Assembly: GCA_910574285.1 (NCBI GenBank)
Contig: CAJTAL010000001.1
Coordinates: 1 to 64,000 of the forward strand
Reading direction: 5' to 3'
Length of the DNA: 64,000 nucleotides
Source of the DNA: Lachnospiraceae bacterium
GTDB taxonomy: Bacteria; Bacillota; Clostridia; Lachnospirales; Lachnospiraceae
Below, piece by piece: positions 53,076 to 63,568 of the stretch. The translations under genes were made by a program, and so were the position numbers. Position 1 is the first letter of the stretch; each line of letters opens with the position of its first letter. The notes beneath the pieces are model-generated. The model had not been told where the DNA came from. It saw only the letters and a program-made list of their open reading frames with translations, and searched no databases.

Positions 53076-54002
53076 TCATTTCTTTGCAAGATTCTGCTGG
53101 ACGCGCTTGTATAACTCTTGTGCCGCGTTATATCCCATCTTCTTCTGTCGGTAATTGATTGCCGCCGTCTCAACGATAATCGCAAGATTCCGTCCGGGGC
53201 GGATTGGAAGCTGATGACAGACAACCTTATTTCCCAGGAATTCCGTGTACTCCTCTTCCATTCCCAGCCTGTCATACTTCTTCTCTTTATCCCAATCTTC
53301 CAACGTGATGACGAGATCTATATTCTGTGTCTCCCTGACGCTCTGTACTCCGTACAGAGTCTTCACATCCACGATCCCGATCCCTCTCAGCTCGATAAAA
53401 TGCCGTGTAATATCCGGCGCCGTTCCCACCAGAGTCTCATCGCTGACTTTACGGATCTCAACGACATCGTCGCTGACCAGACGATGGCCCCTCTTGATCA
53501 ATTCCAGCGCCGCCTCGCTCTTCCCGATGCCGCTCTCCCCCATGATCAGCACGCCGACGCCGTACACATCGACCAGTACGCCATGGATGGAGATACACGG
53601 CGCCAACTGAACATTCAGCCACCGGATGATCTCCGCCGTGAACTGAGCCGTCTTCTTCTCCGTATTGAATATGGGAATGCCCGCCTCCTCGGCCATATCA
53701 AGAAACATCTGCTCCGGCTTCATACTTCTGGAAAATACGATACACGGAATCTGATAGGATAACAATTTCTTATAGATCTCCTTCTTATGCTCCTCATCCA
53801 TCGTCTCTAAAAACGTATACTCGACATACCCTATCAGCTGTACACGGTCAGAATCAAAATGCTCAAAATACCCCGTAAGCTGCAGAGCCGGTCTGTTAAT
53901 ATCCGGAATCTCAATCTTCTTATCCTCATACTCTACATTCGGCGTAAGATTCTTGAGATTCATCTTCTCCACGACCTTCTTCAACTCGACTCTTCCTGCC
54001 AT
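53076..54002 (-). CDS. hprK: HPr kinase/phosphorylase
   Basis: A 308-aa bifunctional enzyme that adds or removes phosphate at the regulatory serine of HPr, the switch of carbon catabolite repression in Firmicutes. The C-terminal catalytic domain has the P-loop MGESGIGKSEAALEL (near residue 150), SDDVVEI and the signature ELRGIGIVDVKTLYG. The N-terminal domain (about 1-130) has the usual HprK_N fold. Length is normal. AAGGAGAAG precedes the ATG at 54002. It lies between uvrC and glcK. Confidence 0.96.
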   Translation of the reverse strand: MAGRVELKKVVEKMNLKNLTPNVEYEDKKIEIPDINRPALQLTGYFEHFDSDRVQLIGYVEYTFLETMDEEHKKEIYKKLLSYQIPCIVFSRSMKPEQMFLDMAEEAGIPIFNTEKKTAQFTAEIIRWLNVQLAPCISIHGVLVDVYGVGVLIMGESGIGKSEAALELIKRGHRLVSDDVVEIRKVSDETLVGTAPDITRHFIELRGIGIVDVKTLYGVQSVRETQNIDLVITLEDWDKEKKYDRLGMEEEYTEFLGNKVVCHQLPIRPGRNLAIIVETAAINYRQKKMGYNAAQELYKRVQQNLAKK

Positions 54003-54156
54003 TGACTTCTCCTTCTAATGCCGTACCGTACCCCGGCAGACTGACTAAAAACTCATTCCTGCAGTCTGCCTCCCCTTCAGCATATACTTACGCCCCGGGA
54101 ACGGACAACAGCTTTCATCAAATTCTTTTATATTTCCCACACACCATTATAGCACA

Positions 54157-55995
54157 TCAATGGAAAAAGTTGTAGACATCCTGCGCTGATTTTTCATTCA
54201 TCGACGGAAGTTCCTTCAATTGCTCCACAGTAGCGCTCTTAATCGCCTCTATATTCTCAAAATGACGCATCAGATCTTTCCTTCTCGCTGCTCCGACTCC
54301 CGGTATATCGTCCAGAATAGAATGTACCTGCCCCTTCCCTCTGAGCTGCCTGTGAAATGTAATCGCGAACCGGTGCGCCTCGTCCTGGATCCGTGTGATC
54401 AACCGGAAACATTCCGCATCCTTGTCAATCAATATCTCTTCATTCTGATAGTACAGCCCTCTTGTGCGGTGATTATCGTCCTTGACCATGCCGCATACCG
54501 GGATATGGATATCCAGCCGTTCCAGCACCTTAAGCGCCACGTTTACCTGGCCTTTGCCTCCGTCCATCAGAATCAGATCCGGAAACGCAGTGAAGCCCCC
54601 CAGCTCTTTTCCTTCCTCCTGTTCACGCATGCCATGTTCAAAACGGCGTGTCAGCACCTCCTCCATACTGGCGTAATCGTCCGCTCCCTGTACGCCTTTG
54701 ATCTTGAATTTACGGTAGTCATTGCGTTTCGGTTTCCCCCGTTCATATACCACCATAGATCCTACTGAAGCGAATCCGTTGGTATTGGATATATCATAAG
54801 CTTCCATCCGCACGACTCCGGAGATACCAATCAGCTTCTCAAGATCCTTCACGGCTCCGATCGTCCTCCCCTCTTCCCGCTTCAGACGCTCTTTGTCCGT
54901 GCTGAGCACCAACGCCGCGTTCTTCTTCGCAAGCTCCACCAGCTTCTCCTTCGTCCCCTTCTTCGGAACCTTAAGATGAACGCGATGGCCCCTCCTCTTC
55001 GACAGCCACTCTTCGATCACTTCCAGATCGTCTATCTCATTTTGCAGCATCAATTCCGCGGGAATATAAGGCGTACCGGCATAGAACTGTTTGATAAAGC
55101 TAGATAGGATCTCCGCTTCACTCTCTCCCTTTGCGATCTTAAGATAGAAATGGTCTCTCCCGATCAGTCTGCCGCCCCGGATAAAGAACACCTGAACCAC
55201 CGCGTCTTCTTCCTCTACCGCCGCCGCCAGAATATCCCTGTCGTCCCCCGCCGTATCCGTAATCTTCTGCTTCTGCGCAATCTTCCGAACGCTGTTAAGC
55301 AATTCCCGGTATTCGATCGCCTTCTCGAACTCCAGGGCTTCCGACGCCTCCTGCATCCTCTCTTCCAATTCCTTCAATATCAGATCATAATCGCCGTTTA
55401 GAAAATGCACCGCTTTCTGTATCGACTTCTTATAATCCTCTTCGGAGATATAACCCTGGCAGGGCGCCATACATTGATGGATATGATAATTCAGGCAGGG
55501 TCTTTCCTTCCCCATATCCTTCGGCAGCTTCCGGCTGCAGCTTCGAATATTGTAGATCTTCCGTATCAGCTCGATGGTGTCCTTCACCGCACCCGCGCTG
55601 GTATAGGGTCCGAAATACTTCGCCCTGTCTTTTTGCATCCTCCTTGCCAGCATGACCCTTGGATACGGCTCGTCCACCGTCACCTTAATAAACGGATACG
55701 TCTTATCGTCCATCAGCATCGTGTTGTATTTTGGTCTGTGTTCTTTGATCAGATTACATTCCAGCACCAACGCTTCCAATTCCGAATCCGTGACAATATA
55801 TTCAAAGCGGGTGATATGCGTCACCATCTGCTCTATCTTGACCCCCTTATTGCGGCTGGTCTGAAAATACTGGCGCACACGGTTTTTCAGGCTGACGGCC
55901 TTGCCGACATAGATGATCTCGTCCTTCTCATCATGCATAATATAGACCCCCGGACTGCCCGGAAGCTTCTTCAATTCCTCCTGAATATCAAACAC
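54157..55995 (-). CDS. uvrC: Excinuclease ABC subunit C
   Basis: A 612-aa nuclease that makes both incisions in nucleotide excision repair with UvrA and UvrB. The N-terminal GIY-YIG domain is in [20 protein letters not shown]. The Cys-rich zone and the UVR domain ([20 protein letters not shown]) follow, then the RNase H-like domain ([21 protein letters not shown]) and a C-terminal helix-hairpin-helix pair ([18 protein letters not shown]). I chose the GTG at 55995, directly after GGAGGGAGAA; the frame to 56043 adds an unlikely leader. Confidence 0.96.
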   Translation of the reverse strand: MFDIQEELKKLPGSPGVYIMHDEKDEIIYVGKAVSLKNRVRQYFQTSRNKGVKIEQMVTHITRFEYIVTDSELEALVLECNLIKEHRPKYNTMLMDDKTYPFIKVTVDEPYPRVMLARRMQKDRAKYFGPYTSAGAVKDTIELIRKIYNIRSCSRKLPKDMGKERPCLNYHIHQCMAPCQGYISEEDYKKSIQKAVHFLNGDYDLILKELEERMQEASEALEFEKAIEYRELLNSVRKIAQKQKITDTAGDDRDILAAAVEEEDAVVQVFFIRGGRLIGRDHFYLKIAKGESEAEILSSFIKQFYAGTPYIPAELMLQNEIDDLEVIEEWLSKRRGHRVHLKVPKKGTKEKLVELAKKNAALVLSTDKERLKREEGRTIGAVKDLEKLIGISGVVRMEAYDISNTNGFASVGSMVVYERGKPKRNDYRKFKIKGVQGADDYASMEEVLTRRFEHGMREQEEGKELGGFTAFPDLILMDGGKGQVNVALKVLERLDIHIPVCGMVKDDNHRTRGLYYQNEEILIDKDAECFRLITRIQDEAHRFAITFHRQLRGKGQVHSILDDIPGVGAARRKDLMRHFENIEAIKSATVEQLKELPSMNEKSAQDVYNFFH

Positions 55996-56118
55996 GGTTC
56001 TCCCTCCATTCAAAAAGGCCGCCGCAAAATGCCAAATCCACACGGCATATGGTTGTAATTACAGTGATATTTACGAACCCCATGTGCAGAATTGCCGCAT
56101 CTTACAACAGCCCTATAT

Positions 56119-58101
56119 TTAACTCTCTTCTATCTTTTCTGCCTCTTCTGTCTTTTCTGTTTCTTCCGTCTTCTCCAATGAAACCGGGTTCATGGCGATA
56201 CGGTCTTCGGACTTCTCTTTCTTATCATCCGGGTTGATCCCTTCCACTTCGTGGAAGATCTCCATGAACTCTTTGCCGGTGATAGTTTCTTTCTCGATCA
56301 GGAATGCCGCGATCTTATCCAGGGCTTTACGGTGTCCTTTGAGAAGATCTTTCGCCGCCTCATAGGAATCCTTCAGAAGCTTCATCACCTCTTTGTCAAT
56401 CTCCGAGGCCGTCTCCTGACCGCAGTTGCTTACCGGTCTTCCGTCCAGATAACGGTTCTGGATGGACTCAAGGCCGATCAGCCCGAACTTCTCGCTCATT
56501 CCGTACTGGGTCACCATGGCCCTGGCTACCTTCGTCGCTTTCTCAATATCATTGGAAGCTCCCGTCGTAACCGTATCGAATACGATCTCCTCCGCCGCGC
56601 GTCCTGCCAGCATTCCGACAAGCATTGCGTGAAGCTCTTTCTTCGTGTTCAGGAATTTTTCCTCCTCCGGCGTCTGCATCACGTAACCAAGCGCCCCCAT
56701 CGTCCTCGGCACGATCGTAATCTTCTGTACCGGTTCCGCGTCTTTCTGAAGCGCGCTCACCAGAGCATGACCGACTTCATGATAGGAAACGATCTTCCGC
56801 TCTTCCTGGCTCATGATCCGGTCTTTCTTCTCTTTTCCTACCAGAACGACTTCCACCGCCTCGAAGAGATCGGACTGGGACACGGCTGTCCTTCCCTTCT
56901 TCACGGCCGTAATCGCCGCCTCGTTGATCATGTTGGCAAGATCCGAACCTACCGCCCCGCTCGTAGCCAGCGCGATCGCTTCTAAATCTACCGTCTCATC
57001 CATACGGACGTCCTTGGAATGAACCTTCAGAACATCCACACGTCCTTTAAGATCCGGCTTTTCAACGACAATCCGGCGGTCAAAACGTCCCGGACGCAGA
57101 AGCGCCGGATCCAGGATCTCCGGCCGGTTCGTCGCCGCCAGCAGCACAAGCCCCTTATTGCTCTCGAATCCGTCCATCTCCGCCAGCAGTTGGTTTAACG
57201 TCTGCTCACGCTCGTCGTTGCTGCCCATCTGATTATCACGGCTCTTACCGATGGCATCAATCTCGTCTATGAATATGATACAGGGCGCCATCTGCTGCGC
57301 CTGCTTGAACAGGTCCCGGACTCTGGAGGCTCCGACGCCTACATACATCTCCACGAATGCAGAACCGCTCAATGAAAAGAAGGGTACCTTCGCTTCTCCT
57401 GCCACGGCCTTGGCAAGCAGAGTCTTTCCGGTTCCCGGAGGTCCCACAAGCAGCGCACCCTTCGGGAGCTTCGCGCCTACGCTGGTATATTTCCCCGGAT
57501 TATGCAGGAAATCAACCACCTCCTGCAGAGACTCCTTCGCCTCATCCTGTCCCGCGACATCCTTAAACGTCACGCCGGTCTGCTTCTCCACGTACATCTT
57601 GGCGTTGCTCTTACCGATTCCCATCATGCCTCCGCCCTTCGTCATCTTCCTGGTCATCCAGACGAATAATCCTACCAGGATCACCACCGGAACCAAGGAG
57701 AATAACGTCTGTGCAATGATCGCGGACGTAGTATCCGGAATCTGCTGGCTGAACTTCACATCCGCTTTCTCAAGCCTCTCAGCAAGCGAATCATCACGTA
57801 TTACACCTGTGTAATATTCTTTCGCTATTTTCTGGTTTTTCTCTTTCTTTTCCGTTATAACGATCCTGTTGCTCTGGACGACTACTTCATCCACCTTGCC
57901 GTCGTCCACCATCTCAAGAAATTCGTCATAACTGATCTCATTATCACTCCCTGCCCCCTGAAACTGGAACAGCGCCAAAACCATGATCGAAGTGATAAAT
58001 GTCACCAATATGATAAAAGAGAACCCCTGCTTATTATTTCTATTATTCGGATTTCTGTTGTTCTGATTACTGTTGTTCTGATTGTTATTCTGGTTGTCCA
58101 T
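56119..58101 (-). CDS. ftsH: ATP-dependent zinc metalloprotease FtsH
   Basis: A 660-aa membrane protease that degrades misfolded and short-lived membrane proteins. An Asn-rich N-terminal tail is followed by helix 1 (about 28-46), a periplasm-side domain, and helix 2 (about 130-150). The AAA core has Walker A GPPGTGKTLLAKA, Walker B IIFIDEIDAIGK and the SRH region. The zinc motif is YHEVGHALV. The last 25 residues are a Glu/Lys/Thr repeat tail (EKTEETEKTEEAEKIEES). The Asn-rich start may be a slippery low-complexity zone but is well supported by AGGAGGAAG upstream. Confidence 0.97.
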   Translation of the reverse strand: MDNQNNNQNNSNQNNRNPNNRNNKQGFSFIILVTFITSIMVLALFQFQGAGSDNEISYDEFLEMVDDGKVDEVVVQSNRIVITEKKEKNQKIAKEYYTGVIRDDSLAERLEKADVKFSQQIPDTTSAIIAQTLFSLVPVVILVGLFVWMTRKMTKGGGMMGIGKSNAKMYVEKQTGVTFKDVAGQDEAKESLQEVVDFLHNPGKYTSVGAKLPKGALLVGPPGTGKTLLAKAVAGEAKVPFFSLSGSAFVEMYVGVGASRVRDLFKQAQQMAPCIIFIDEIDAIGKSRDNQMGSNDEREQTLNQLLAEMDGFESNKGLVLLAATNRPEILDPALLRPGRFDRRIVVEKPDLKGRVDVLKVHSKDVRMDETVDLEAIALATSGAVGSDLANMINEAAITAVKKGRTAVSQSDLFEAVEVVLVGKEKKDRIMSQEERKIVSYHEVGHALVSALQKDAEPVQKITIVPRTMGALGYVMQTPEEEKFLNTKKELHAMLVGMLAGRAAEEIVFDTVTTGASNDIEKATKVARAMVTQYGMSEKFGLIGLESIQNRYLDGRPVSNCGQETASEIDKEVMKLLKDSYEAAKDLLKGHRKALDKIAAFLIEKETITGKEFMEIFHEVEGINPDDKKEKSEDRIAMNPVSLEKTEETEKTEEAEKIEES

Positions 58102-58239
58102 CTTCTTCCTCCTGTATTACTCTTCCATTATAAATACACCCTTTCTGGAAATCAATAAAAAGATTGCCGCAAACCGATTTTTTACTGTTATATCAGGTTT
58201 ATTTTATGCTTTTTATGGAATTTTAACAAAGCGCAAATA

Positions 58240-58282
58240 GAGAAAGCACATTTCTCTTCATTACGAAACAATGCGCTTCCTC
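58240..58282 (-). terminator. Terminator of the pyrH-rseP operon
   Basis: A 13-bp stem with G-U pairs (58240-58252 with 58270-58282) lies 14 bases past the rseP stop codon. The T-tract is weak (TATTTG). It separates the pyrH to rseP block from ftsH. Confidence 0.55.
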
Positions 58283-58295
58283 AACCTTAATTTCT

Positions 58296-59327
58296 CTAAA
58301 AAAATATTCTTCGGATATCATTATACATTACAAACACCATCAATGCCATCAACAGCATGATTCCAACCAGATGAACGTATCCTTCCTTCTCCGGCGGGAC
58401 TCTCTTCTTTCTTACCGCTTCTACAAACAAAAATACCAGTCTCCCGCCGTCCAGAGCCGGTAAAGGCAGCAGATTCATAACACCCAGATTGGCCGTCAGA
58501 AGGATCGCAAGATTCATAAGTTCCACCACTACGACAAAGATTCCGTAAGACTTACTCTCTTCATAAGTCGTGCCTACCAAATCTACGATTCCCACCGGTC
58601 CTGACATCTGATCCATCCCTACCCGGCCGGTCACCAGCATCTTCAGGCTCCCCAGCGTGACATCTATCCAATACTTCACTTCATATACCCCATACTGCAT
58701 CGCAGTCAGAATATTTGCTTTCGTATATCCCTCGCTGGTGATCCCCAGCCAGTAATAGCCGGCCTCTTCATCCTTCTTCGGCTGAAGCAGAGCTGTCTTC
58801 TCCCTGCCGTCACGGCGATAAGTTATTTCTACCTCTTCTCCCTGATGGAACTGATTATACATGCTAATCTCCTGGAACACATGCACCCGCTTATCTCCCA
58901 TCTTAACGATGGTATCCCCCTGCTGAATCCCGGCTTCTTCGGCAGGATATCCTTCCTCTACCGAACCGGCCACCGGCCTGTCATATCCCACCATGCCGAT
59001 CAAAACCGCGGCAAATACAAAAGCGAGTATAAAGTTAAAGACCGGGCCTGCCGCTATAACGGATATCCGCGCCCACACAGACTTGTTGTTAAAATTCCCC
59101 GGTGAGTCTGTCGCCTCATCATCCTCTCCCATGGCGCAGAAACCGCCGATTGGCAGGGCATGCACCGCATACCGCGTTCCCTTATATTCACAGGCATACA
59201 GAGTCGGTCCCATCCCGATCGCAAATTCCTGTACATCTATCCCATTCTTTTTTGCCAGCAAAAAATGTCCCAGTTCATGAAAGAATACAATAAAACTAAA
59301 GATAATGACCGCTAATACAATACCCAA
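58296..59327 (-). CDS. rseP: RIP metalloprotease RseP (site-2 protease family)
   Basis: A 343-aa intramembrane protease. The zinc motif is in IVFFHELGHFLLAKK (residues about 12-27), the second active-site segment in MNLLPLPALDGGR (near 280), and there is one PDZ domain (about 110-190, GYPAEEAGIQQGDTIVKMG). It cleaves membrane-anchored anti-sigma factors or signal-peptide remnants. The start is TTG at 59327, with GGAGG 11 bases upstream, somewhat far. It is the last gene of the pyrH operon. Confidence 0.95.
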   Translation of the reverse strand: MGIVLAVIIFSFIVFFHELGHFLLAKKNGIDVQEFAIGMGPTLYACEYKGTRYAVHALPIGGFCAMGEDDEATDSPGNFNNKSVWARISVIAAGPVFNFILAFVFAAVLIGMVGYDRPVAGSVEEGYPAEEAGIQQGDTIVKMGDKRVHVFQEISMYNQFHQGEEVEITYRRDGREKTALLQPKKDEEAGYYWLGITSEGYTKANILTAMQYGVYEVKYWIDVTLGSLKMLVTGRVGMDQMSGPVGIVDLVGTTYEESKSYGIFVVVVELMNLAILLTANLGVMNLLPLPALDGGRLVFLFVEAVRKKRVPPEKEGYVHLVGIMLLMALMVFVMYNDIRRIFF

Positions 59328-59335
59328 CTTACGAA

Positions 59336-60478
59336 TTACCTCCTACTTCTAATCCTGTCATATGTTGCCGCTTCTACATCAAGTATCTGCTGAAGATCCG
59401 GGTTCTCAATATTATGGTGAGCCCTCATGCAATCTTCAATAATCTCTACAATCTCAAGGAACTTAACCTCCCGCTTCAAAAACATGCTGACCGCCAATTC
59501 ATTCGCCGCGTTAAATACCGTCGGAAGCGACCCGCCTGCTTTTCCTGCTTCGTATGCCAGTCTCAGTCCATAGAATGTATCCATATCCGGCTTTTCAAAT
59601 TCCAGCCTGCCAAGGCTTAAGAAGTCCAGCCGATCTCCCGGAAGATATCTTCTCTGTGGGTAATACAGGGCATACTGAATCGGCAGCTTCATATCCGGCG
59701 TCCCAAGCTGCGCTATGACCGCTCCGTCCACATATTCCACCATAGAATGAACGATACTCTGGGGCTGCACCACGACCTGAACACGATCCACCTCCACCCC
59801 GAACAGCCACTTCGCCTCGATTACTTCCAACCCTTTATTGACCATAGTCGCTGAATCTATCGTAATCTTCTGACCCATAGTCCAGTTTGGATGCTTCAGC
59901 GCATCCTCCACGCGGATCTCCATCAGTTCCTCTTCTTTCTTTCCGCGGAATGGCCCTCCGGAAGCCGTAAGAAGAATCTTATGCACTGCTTTCGATTCAT
60001 TTCCCTGCAAAGACTGGAAGATCGCACTGTGTTCGCTGTCCACCGGAAGGATGGACACCTGCTTCTCCCTCGCCAACGGCATGATGATATGCCCTGCTGT
60101 GACTAATGTCTCTTTATTGGCAAGGGCAATATCCTTTCCTGCTTTAATCGCCTCGATGGTCGGGCGTATTCCGATCATCCCTACGACTGCTGTCACTAGT
60201 ATCTCCGTATCTTCAAGAGTTGATACCTGAAGAAGCCCATCCATCCCGGATACGATCCTGGTATCTGTGTCAGCAACACGCACCCTCAGCTCCTGCGCCT
60301 TTTCTTCGGACCATACGGCGGCAAGCTTCGGGGAAAATTCCCTGATCTGTTCCTCCAGAAGCGTAATATTGCTTCCTGCCGCAAGACCGGTGATCTCAAT
60401 ATCTCCGTTCTCCCTGGCAACCTCCAGTGTCTGGCTTCCGATCGAACCTGTGGAACCTAAAATCGCTATTTTTTTCAT
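59336..60478 (-). CDS. dxr: 1-deoxy-D-xylulose-5-phosphate reductoisomerase
   Basis: A 380-aa enzyme of the MEP isoprenoid pathway, NADPH and metal dependent. The Rossmann motif is IAILGSTGSIGSQTLEV (residues 3-19). The metal-binding and substrate region reads ILPVDSEHSAIFQSLQG, followed by LTASGGPFRG and NKGLEVIEAKWLFG. It starts after AGAGAGGTATGT and lies 9 bases before rseP. The MEP pathway supplies the lipid carrier made by UppS in the same operon. Confidence 0.97.
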   Translation of the reverse strand: MKKIAILGSTGSIGSQTLEVARENGDIEITGLAAGSNITLLEEQIREFSPKLAAVWSEEKAQELRVRVADTDTRIVSGMDGLLQVSTLEDTEILVTAVVGMIGIRPTIEAIKAGKDIALANKETLVTAGHIIMPLAREKQVSILPVDSEHSAIFQSLQGNESKAVHKILLTASGGPFRGKKEEELMEIRVEDALKHPNWTMGQKITIDSATMVNKGLEVIEAKWLFGVEVDRVQVVVQPQSIVHSMVEYVDGAVIAQLGTPDMKLPIQYALYYPQRRYLPGDRLDFLSLGRLEFEKPDMDTFYGLRLAYEAGKAGGSLPTVFNAANELAVSMFLKREVKFLEIVEIIEDCMRAHHNIENPDLQQILDVEAATYDRIRSRR

Positions 60479-60554
60479 ACATACCTCTCTTTACTATATA
60501 TATGGCAAACTCTCCGCCGTATTATTAATTTTGTGATATCGGGAACGAAGTTTC

Positions 60555-61352
60555 CTATATCACAAGAATTGCAAGGTAATAGATAACCGGCGCGGTAAAG
60601 ATCACACTGTCAAACCGATCCAGGATACCGCCGTGCCCCGGAATCAATTTTCCGTAGTCCTTAATATCATGGTTGCGCTTTATCGCAGAAGCCGCCAGGT
60701 CACCGATCTGGGATATCGCACCCCCTGCCGCACAGATGACAACATAGTGCATTGGATTCACCGCGGCTCCTCCCCATTGGTTCATGGCAAGCGCAAAAAG
60801 AGCGCCCAGCAAAGCAGCCCCGGCAATCCCGCCGATTCCGCCTTCTACGGATTTCTTCGGACTTAACTTCGGCGCCATCTTATGCCTGCCCAGCAGAACT
60901 CCCACACAGTAAGCACAGGTGTCGCATCCCCAGGAGCTCAAAAAGATCAGCCATACCACTACATGACCCTCCGGCAGCATGCGTGTCTGATACACATAAG
61001 AAAGCATAACCGCCACATAGAAGAATCCGAAGAATACCGTCATCACCTGCTCTGCCTTGAATTCCGGAAATGTAAATACATACACTGCCATCAGCAAAAC
61101 CAGAAATAATATGGCAAGCATGGTCACATACTCCATATGCCCCGCCCAAAGCAGGCCATAATAAAAAAGAACAGCCAGATATCCTGTCATCCCAAGCATC
61201 TTGTTCTGTACGCCGACTACCTGATACAATTCCTTCAGTCCGATCAAACTGACTGCTCCGACGACCGCAAATAAAAGCTCATTTCCATATCCCACCGTCA
61301 CAACCAGCACGATAACCAATACGATTCCGCTCAACAGTCTCGTTCTAAACAT
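60555..61352 (-). CDS. cdsA: Phosphatidate cytidylyltransferase
   Basis: A 265-aa membrane enzyme that makes CDP-diacylglycerol from phosphatidate and CTP. It has seven or eight helices and the C-terminal signature SAIKRNHDIKDYGKLIPGHG followed by GILDRFDS. The start overlaps the end of uppS by 8 bases, so translation is coupled. It belongs to the pyrH-frr-uppS-cdsA-dxr-rseP envelope block. Confidence 0.96.
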   Translation of the reverse strand: MFRTRLLSGIVLVIVLVVTVGYGNELLFAVVGAVSLIGLKELYQVVGVQNKMLGMTGYLAVLFYYGLLWAGHMEYVTMLAILFLVLLMAVYVFTFPEFKAEQVMTVFFGFFYVAVMLSYVYQTRMLPEGHVVVWLIFLSSWGCDTCAYCVGVLLGRHKMAPKLSPKKSVEGGIGGIAGAALLGALFALAMNQWGGAAVNPMHYVVICAAGGAISQIGDLAASAIKRNHDIKDYGKLIPGHGGILDRFDSVIFTAPVIYYLAILVI

Positions 61353-62061
61353 TCTGCTCCTCCTTCACTCCTCCATAACGCCGATCTCTGGCATTGTACT
61401 GCTCGATAGCCTTTGCGAGCTCTTCTTTTGTGAAATCAGGCCATGGAACATCCGTAAAATAAAATTCCGTATAAGCCAACTGCCAGAGAAGATAATTCGA
61501 CAGACGTAATTCTCCGCTGGTACGTATCAACAGATCCGGATCCGGGATATCGTGGGTATCCAGGTATCCCCCGAACACCTGCTCATCGATCTCTTCCGGC
61601 AAAAGCCGGTTCTCCTTACAATCCTTTACCAGCTTCTTCACCGCACGGATAATCTCGTCCCGGCTTCCATAATTAATGGCAATCTGAAAATTCAATCCGC
61701 CGTTATTCTTCGTAGCCTCTTCAAGCTCCGCGATTCTGGTACGGATATCCTCGTCAAGCCTTGTCACATCCCCGAGCACGCGGATCTTCATATCATTCTT
61801 TGCCGCTGTTTTAAGACATGTCTTCATATAGTTCCTCAGAAGCTTCATCAACGCATCCACTTCATCTTTCGACCTGTTCCAGTTCTCCGTGGAAAACGCA
61901 TACACCGTCAGATATTTAACTCCCATACGATACGCGTCCTCGCAGATGCGCTCTACATTCTTGCTGCCCTGGGCATGACCGTAATTGCGGGGCATTCCCT
62001 TCGACTTTGCCCAACGTCCGTTTCCGTCTAATATAATCGCAATATGCTGTGGTATAATCAT
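61345..62061 (-). CDS. uppS: Undecaprenyl diphosphate synthase
   Basis: A 238-aa cis-prenyltransferase that builds the C55 lipid carrier of cell wall synthesis. The catalytic P-loop is IAIILDGNGRWAKSKG (residues about 7-22), followed by NYGHAQGSKN, YLTVYAFSTENW and the C-terminal DLLIRTSGELRLSNYLLWQ. I chose the ATG at 62061, with AGGAGAGGAG upstream, over an in-frame ATG at 62118. Confidence 0.97.
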   Translation of the reverse strand: MIIPQHIAIILDGNGRWAKSKGMPRNYGHAQGSKNVERICEDAYRMGVKYLTVYAFSTENWNRSKDEVDALMKLLRNYMKTCLKTAAKNDMKIRVLGDVTRLDEDIRTRIAELEEATKNNGGLNFQIAINYGSRDEIIRAVKKLVKDCKENRLLPEEIDEQVFGGYLDTHDIPDPDLLIRTSGELRLSNYLLWQLAYTEFYFTDVPWPDFTKEELAKAIEQYNARDRRYGGVKEEQNV

Positions 62062-62190
62062 ATGACTCCTCTCCTCTTCGCGCCGATATGACATGAAGGG
62101 AGGACAGATCCTGCGCATGCTTCTGATCTGTCCCCTTACTCATAATATCAGGAACTGTGCCGTCCCCACATACCGCTGCCGCACAGTTCT

Positions 62191-62742
62191 TTAAACCGTC
62201 ATTACCTCTTTTGATTTGTTCTCTACAGACTTATCCGCTTCTTTCACATACTTATCCGTCAATTTCTGAAGCTCGTTCTCCATATCCTTAATCTCATCCT
62301 CCGAAACGTCCGTACCTTTTAATTTCTTCAGCATATCATTTCCGTCACGGCGGATATTACGGATGGCAACCTTCGCCGCCTCGCCCTTCTTCTTAACATC
62401 CTTCACCAGTTCTTTTCTGCGTTCCTCTGTCAATTCAGGGAATACAAGACGGATCATGGTTCCGTCGTTGGTGGGATTGATACCGAGATCAGATACCTGA
62501 ATCGCTTTCTCGATCACTTTCAGCATATTCTTCTCCCATGGCTGAATCTGAATCATGCGCGCTTCCGGTACGGATACGTTCGCTACCTGCTGAATCGGCG
62601 TAGGTGTTCCGTAATAATCCACTTTGATCTTATTCAGCACATTCGGATTCGCACGACCTGCCCTGATCGCCCCCAGCTCTCCGTCCAGATTCCCCATCGT
62701 TTTTTTCATCTTCTCTTCATACACATTGAGTCTTTCATTCAT
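62191..62742 (-). CDS. frr: Ribosome recycling factor
   Basis: A 183-aa protein that splits post-termination ribosomes with EF-G. It has the three-helix bundle and small domain of the family: MKKTMGNLDGELGAIRAGRANP, then ISVP-like strands (QVANVSVPEARMIQIQPWEK), then NDGTMIRLVFPELTEERRKE. Length is normal. It lies 20 bases after pyrH, with GGGAGGATATACT before the ATG. Confidence 0.97.
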   Translation of the reverse strand: MNERLNVYEEKMKKTMGNLDGELGAIRAGRANPNVLNKIKVDYYGTPTPIQQVANVSVPEARMIQIQPWEKNMLKVIEKAIQVSDLGINPTNDGTMIRLVFPELTEERRKELVKDVKKKGEAAKVAIRNIRRDGNDMLKKLKGTDVSEDEIKDMENELQKLTDKYVKEADKSVENKSKEVMTV

Positions 62743-62761
62743 AGTATATCCTCCCTTATTC

Positions 62762-63457
62762 TTATACAGTCACTCTTGTTCCTGTAAATGTTCCAGTCAT
62801 CGTCTCTACAATACTGTTCTCTTCATTCAGCCCGAATACCAGCATCGGCATCTTATTCTCCAGGCACATGATAGACGCCGTCAAATCTACCGCCGTCAAT
62901 TTCTTATCGATAATTTCCTGAATAGAAATCTCTTCGTACTTCTTCGCTTCCGGATTCAGCTTCGGATCGCTGTCATAGATACCGTCGATCGCTTTCGCAA
63001 GCAGCATCGCATCAGCCTCAATCTCTATCGCCCGGAGAACCGCTCCCGTGTCCGTCGAAAAATACGGATGCCCGGTCCCGCCGGCAAAGAAAATTACTTT
63101 TCCTTCGTTCAAAGCCTCTATCGCCGCATCCTTCGAAAACAATGACGTAAAAGCGCCGCATACGAAGGGCGTAAATACTTCCGTCTTCATCCCCACATAA
63201 CGGAAAATCTCTGACACGTAGATGCAGTTCATAACGGTTGCGAGCATCCCAATCTGATCCGCCTTTACACGGTCAATCGTCTCGCTTGTCCTTCCCCGCC
63301 AGAAATTGCCTCCGCCTGTCACAACTGCAACCTGAATACCGCCGTCCACCAGACGCTTCACCTGATTCGCAACCCCGAGGCATGTCGCCTCGTCAAATCC
63401 GGTCTTCTTATCTCCCGCAAGCGCTTCCCCGCTGAGTTTCAACAATACTCTCTTCAT
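62762..63457 (-). CDS. pyrH: Uridylate kinase
   Basis: A 231-aa bacterial-type UMP kinase of the amino acid kinase fold: RVLLKLSGEALAGDKKTGF, VVTGGGNFWRGRT, the allosteric/UMP site region MLATVMNCIYVSEIF, and AKAIDGIYDSDPKLNPEA. It makes UDP for RNA, DNA and cell wall precursors. It is the first gene of the six-gene operon. A TATAAT box (63514-63509 on the minus strand) about 55 bases upstream is the probable promoter, with a weak -35. Confidence 0.97.
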   Translation of the reverse strand: MKRVLLKLSGEALAGDKKTGFDEATCLGVANQVKRLVDGGIQVAVVTGGGNFWRGRTSETIDRVKADQIGMLATVMNCIYVSEIFRYVGMKTEVFTPFVCGAFTSLFSKDAAIEALNEGKVIFFAGGTGHPYFSTDTGAVLRAIEIEADAMLLAKAIDGIYDSDPKLNPEAKKYEEISIQEIIDKKLTAVDLTASIMCLENKMPMLVFGLNEENSIVETMTGTFTGTRVTV

Positions 63458-63517
63458 AAGTCTGTACTCCTTGTTCCGCCGTCTCTTTATATTTCCACAT
63501 TATGTTAAATTATATCA

Positions 63518-63558
63518 TATGAAAATAAAAAAGGGAATATGCTAAGTGCAACATTCCC
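63518..63558 (-). terminator. Terminator of the kinase gene at the window edge
   Basis: The arms GGGAAT (63533-63538) and ATTCCC (63553-63558) form a stem with extra inner pairs. On the minus strand it is followed by CTTTTTTATTTTC. It lies 11 bases after the stop codon of the partial kinase and before the pyrH promoter. Confidence 0.75.
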
Positions 63559-63568
63559 ATTTTCTTCT

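Noticed and set aside
55405-56058. 217-codon plus-strand frame opposite uvrC
   Set aside because: It is antisense to a strongly conserved gene and has no ribosome binding site or recognisable domain.
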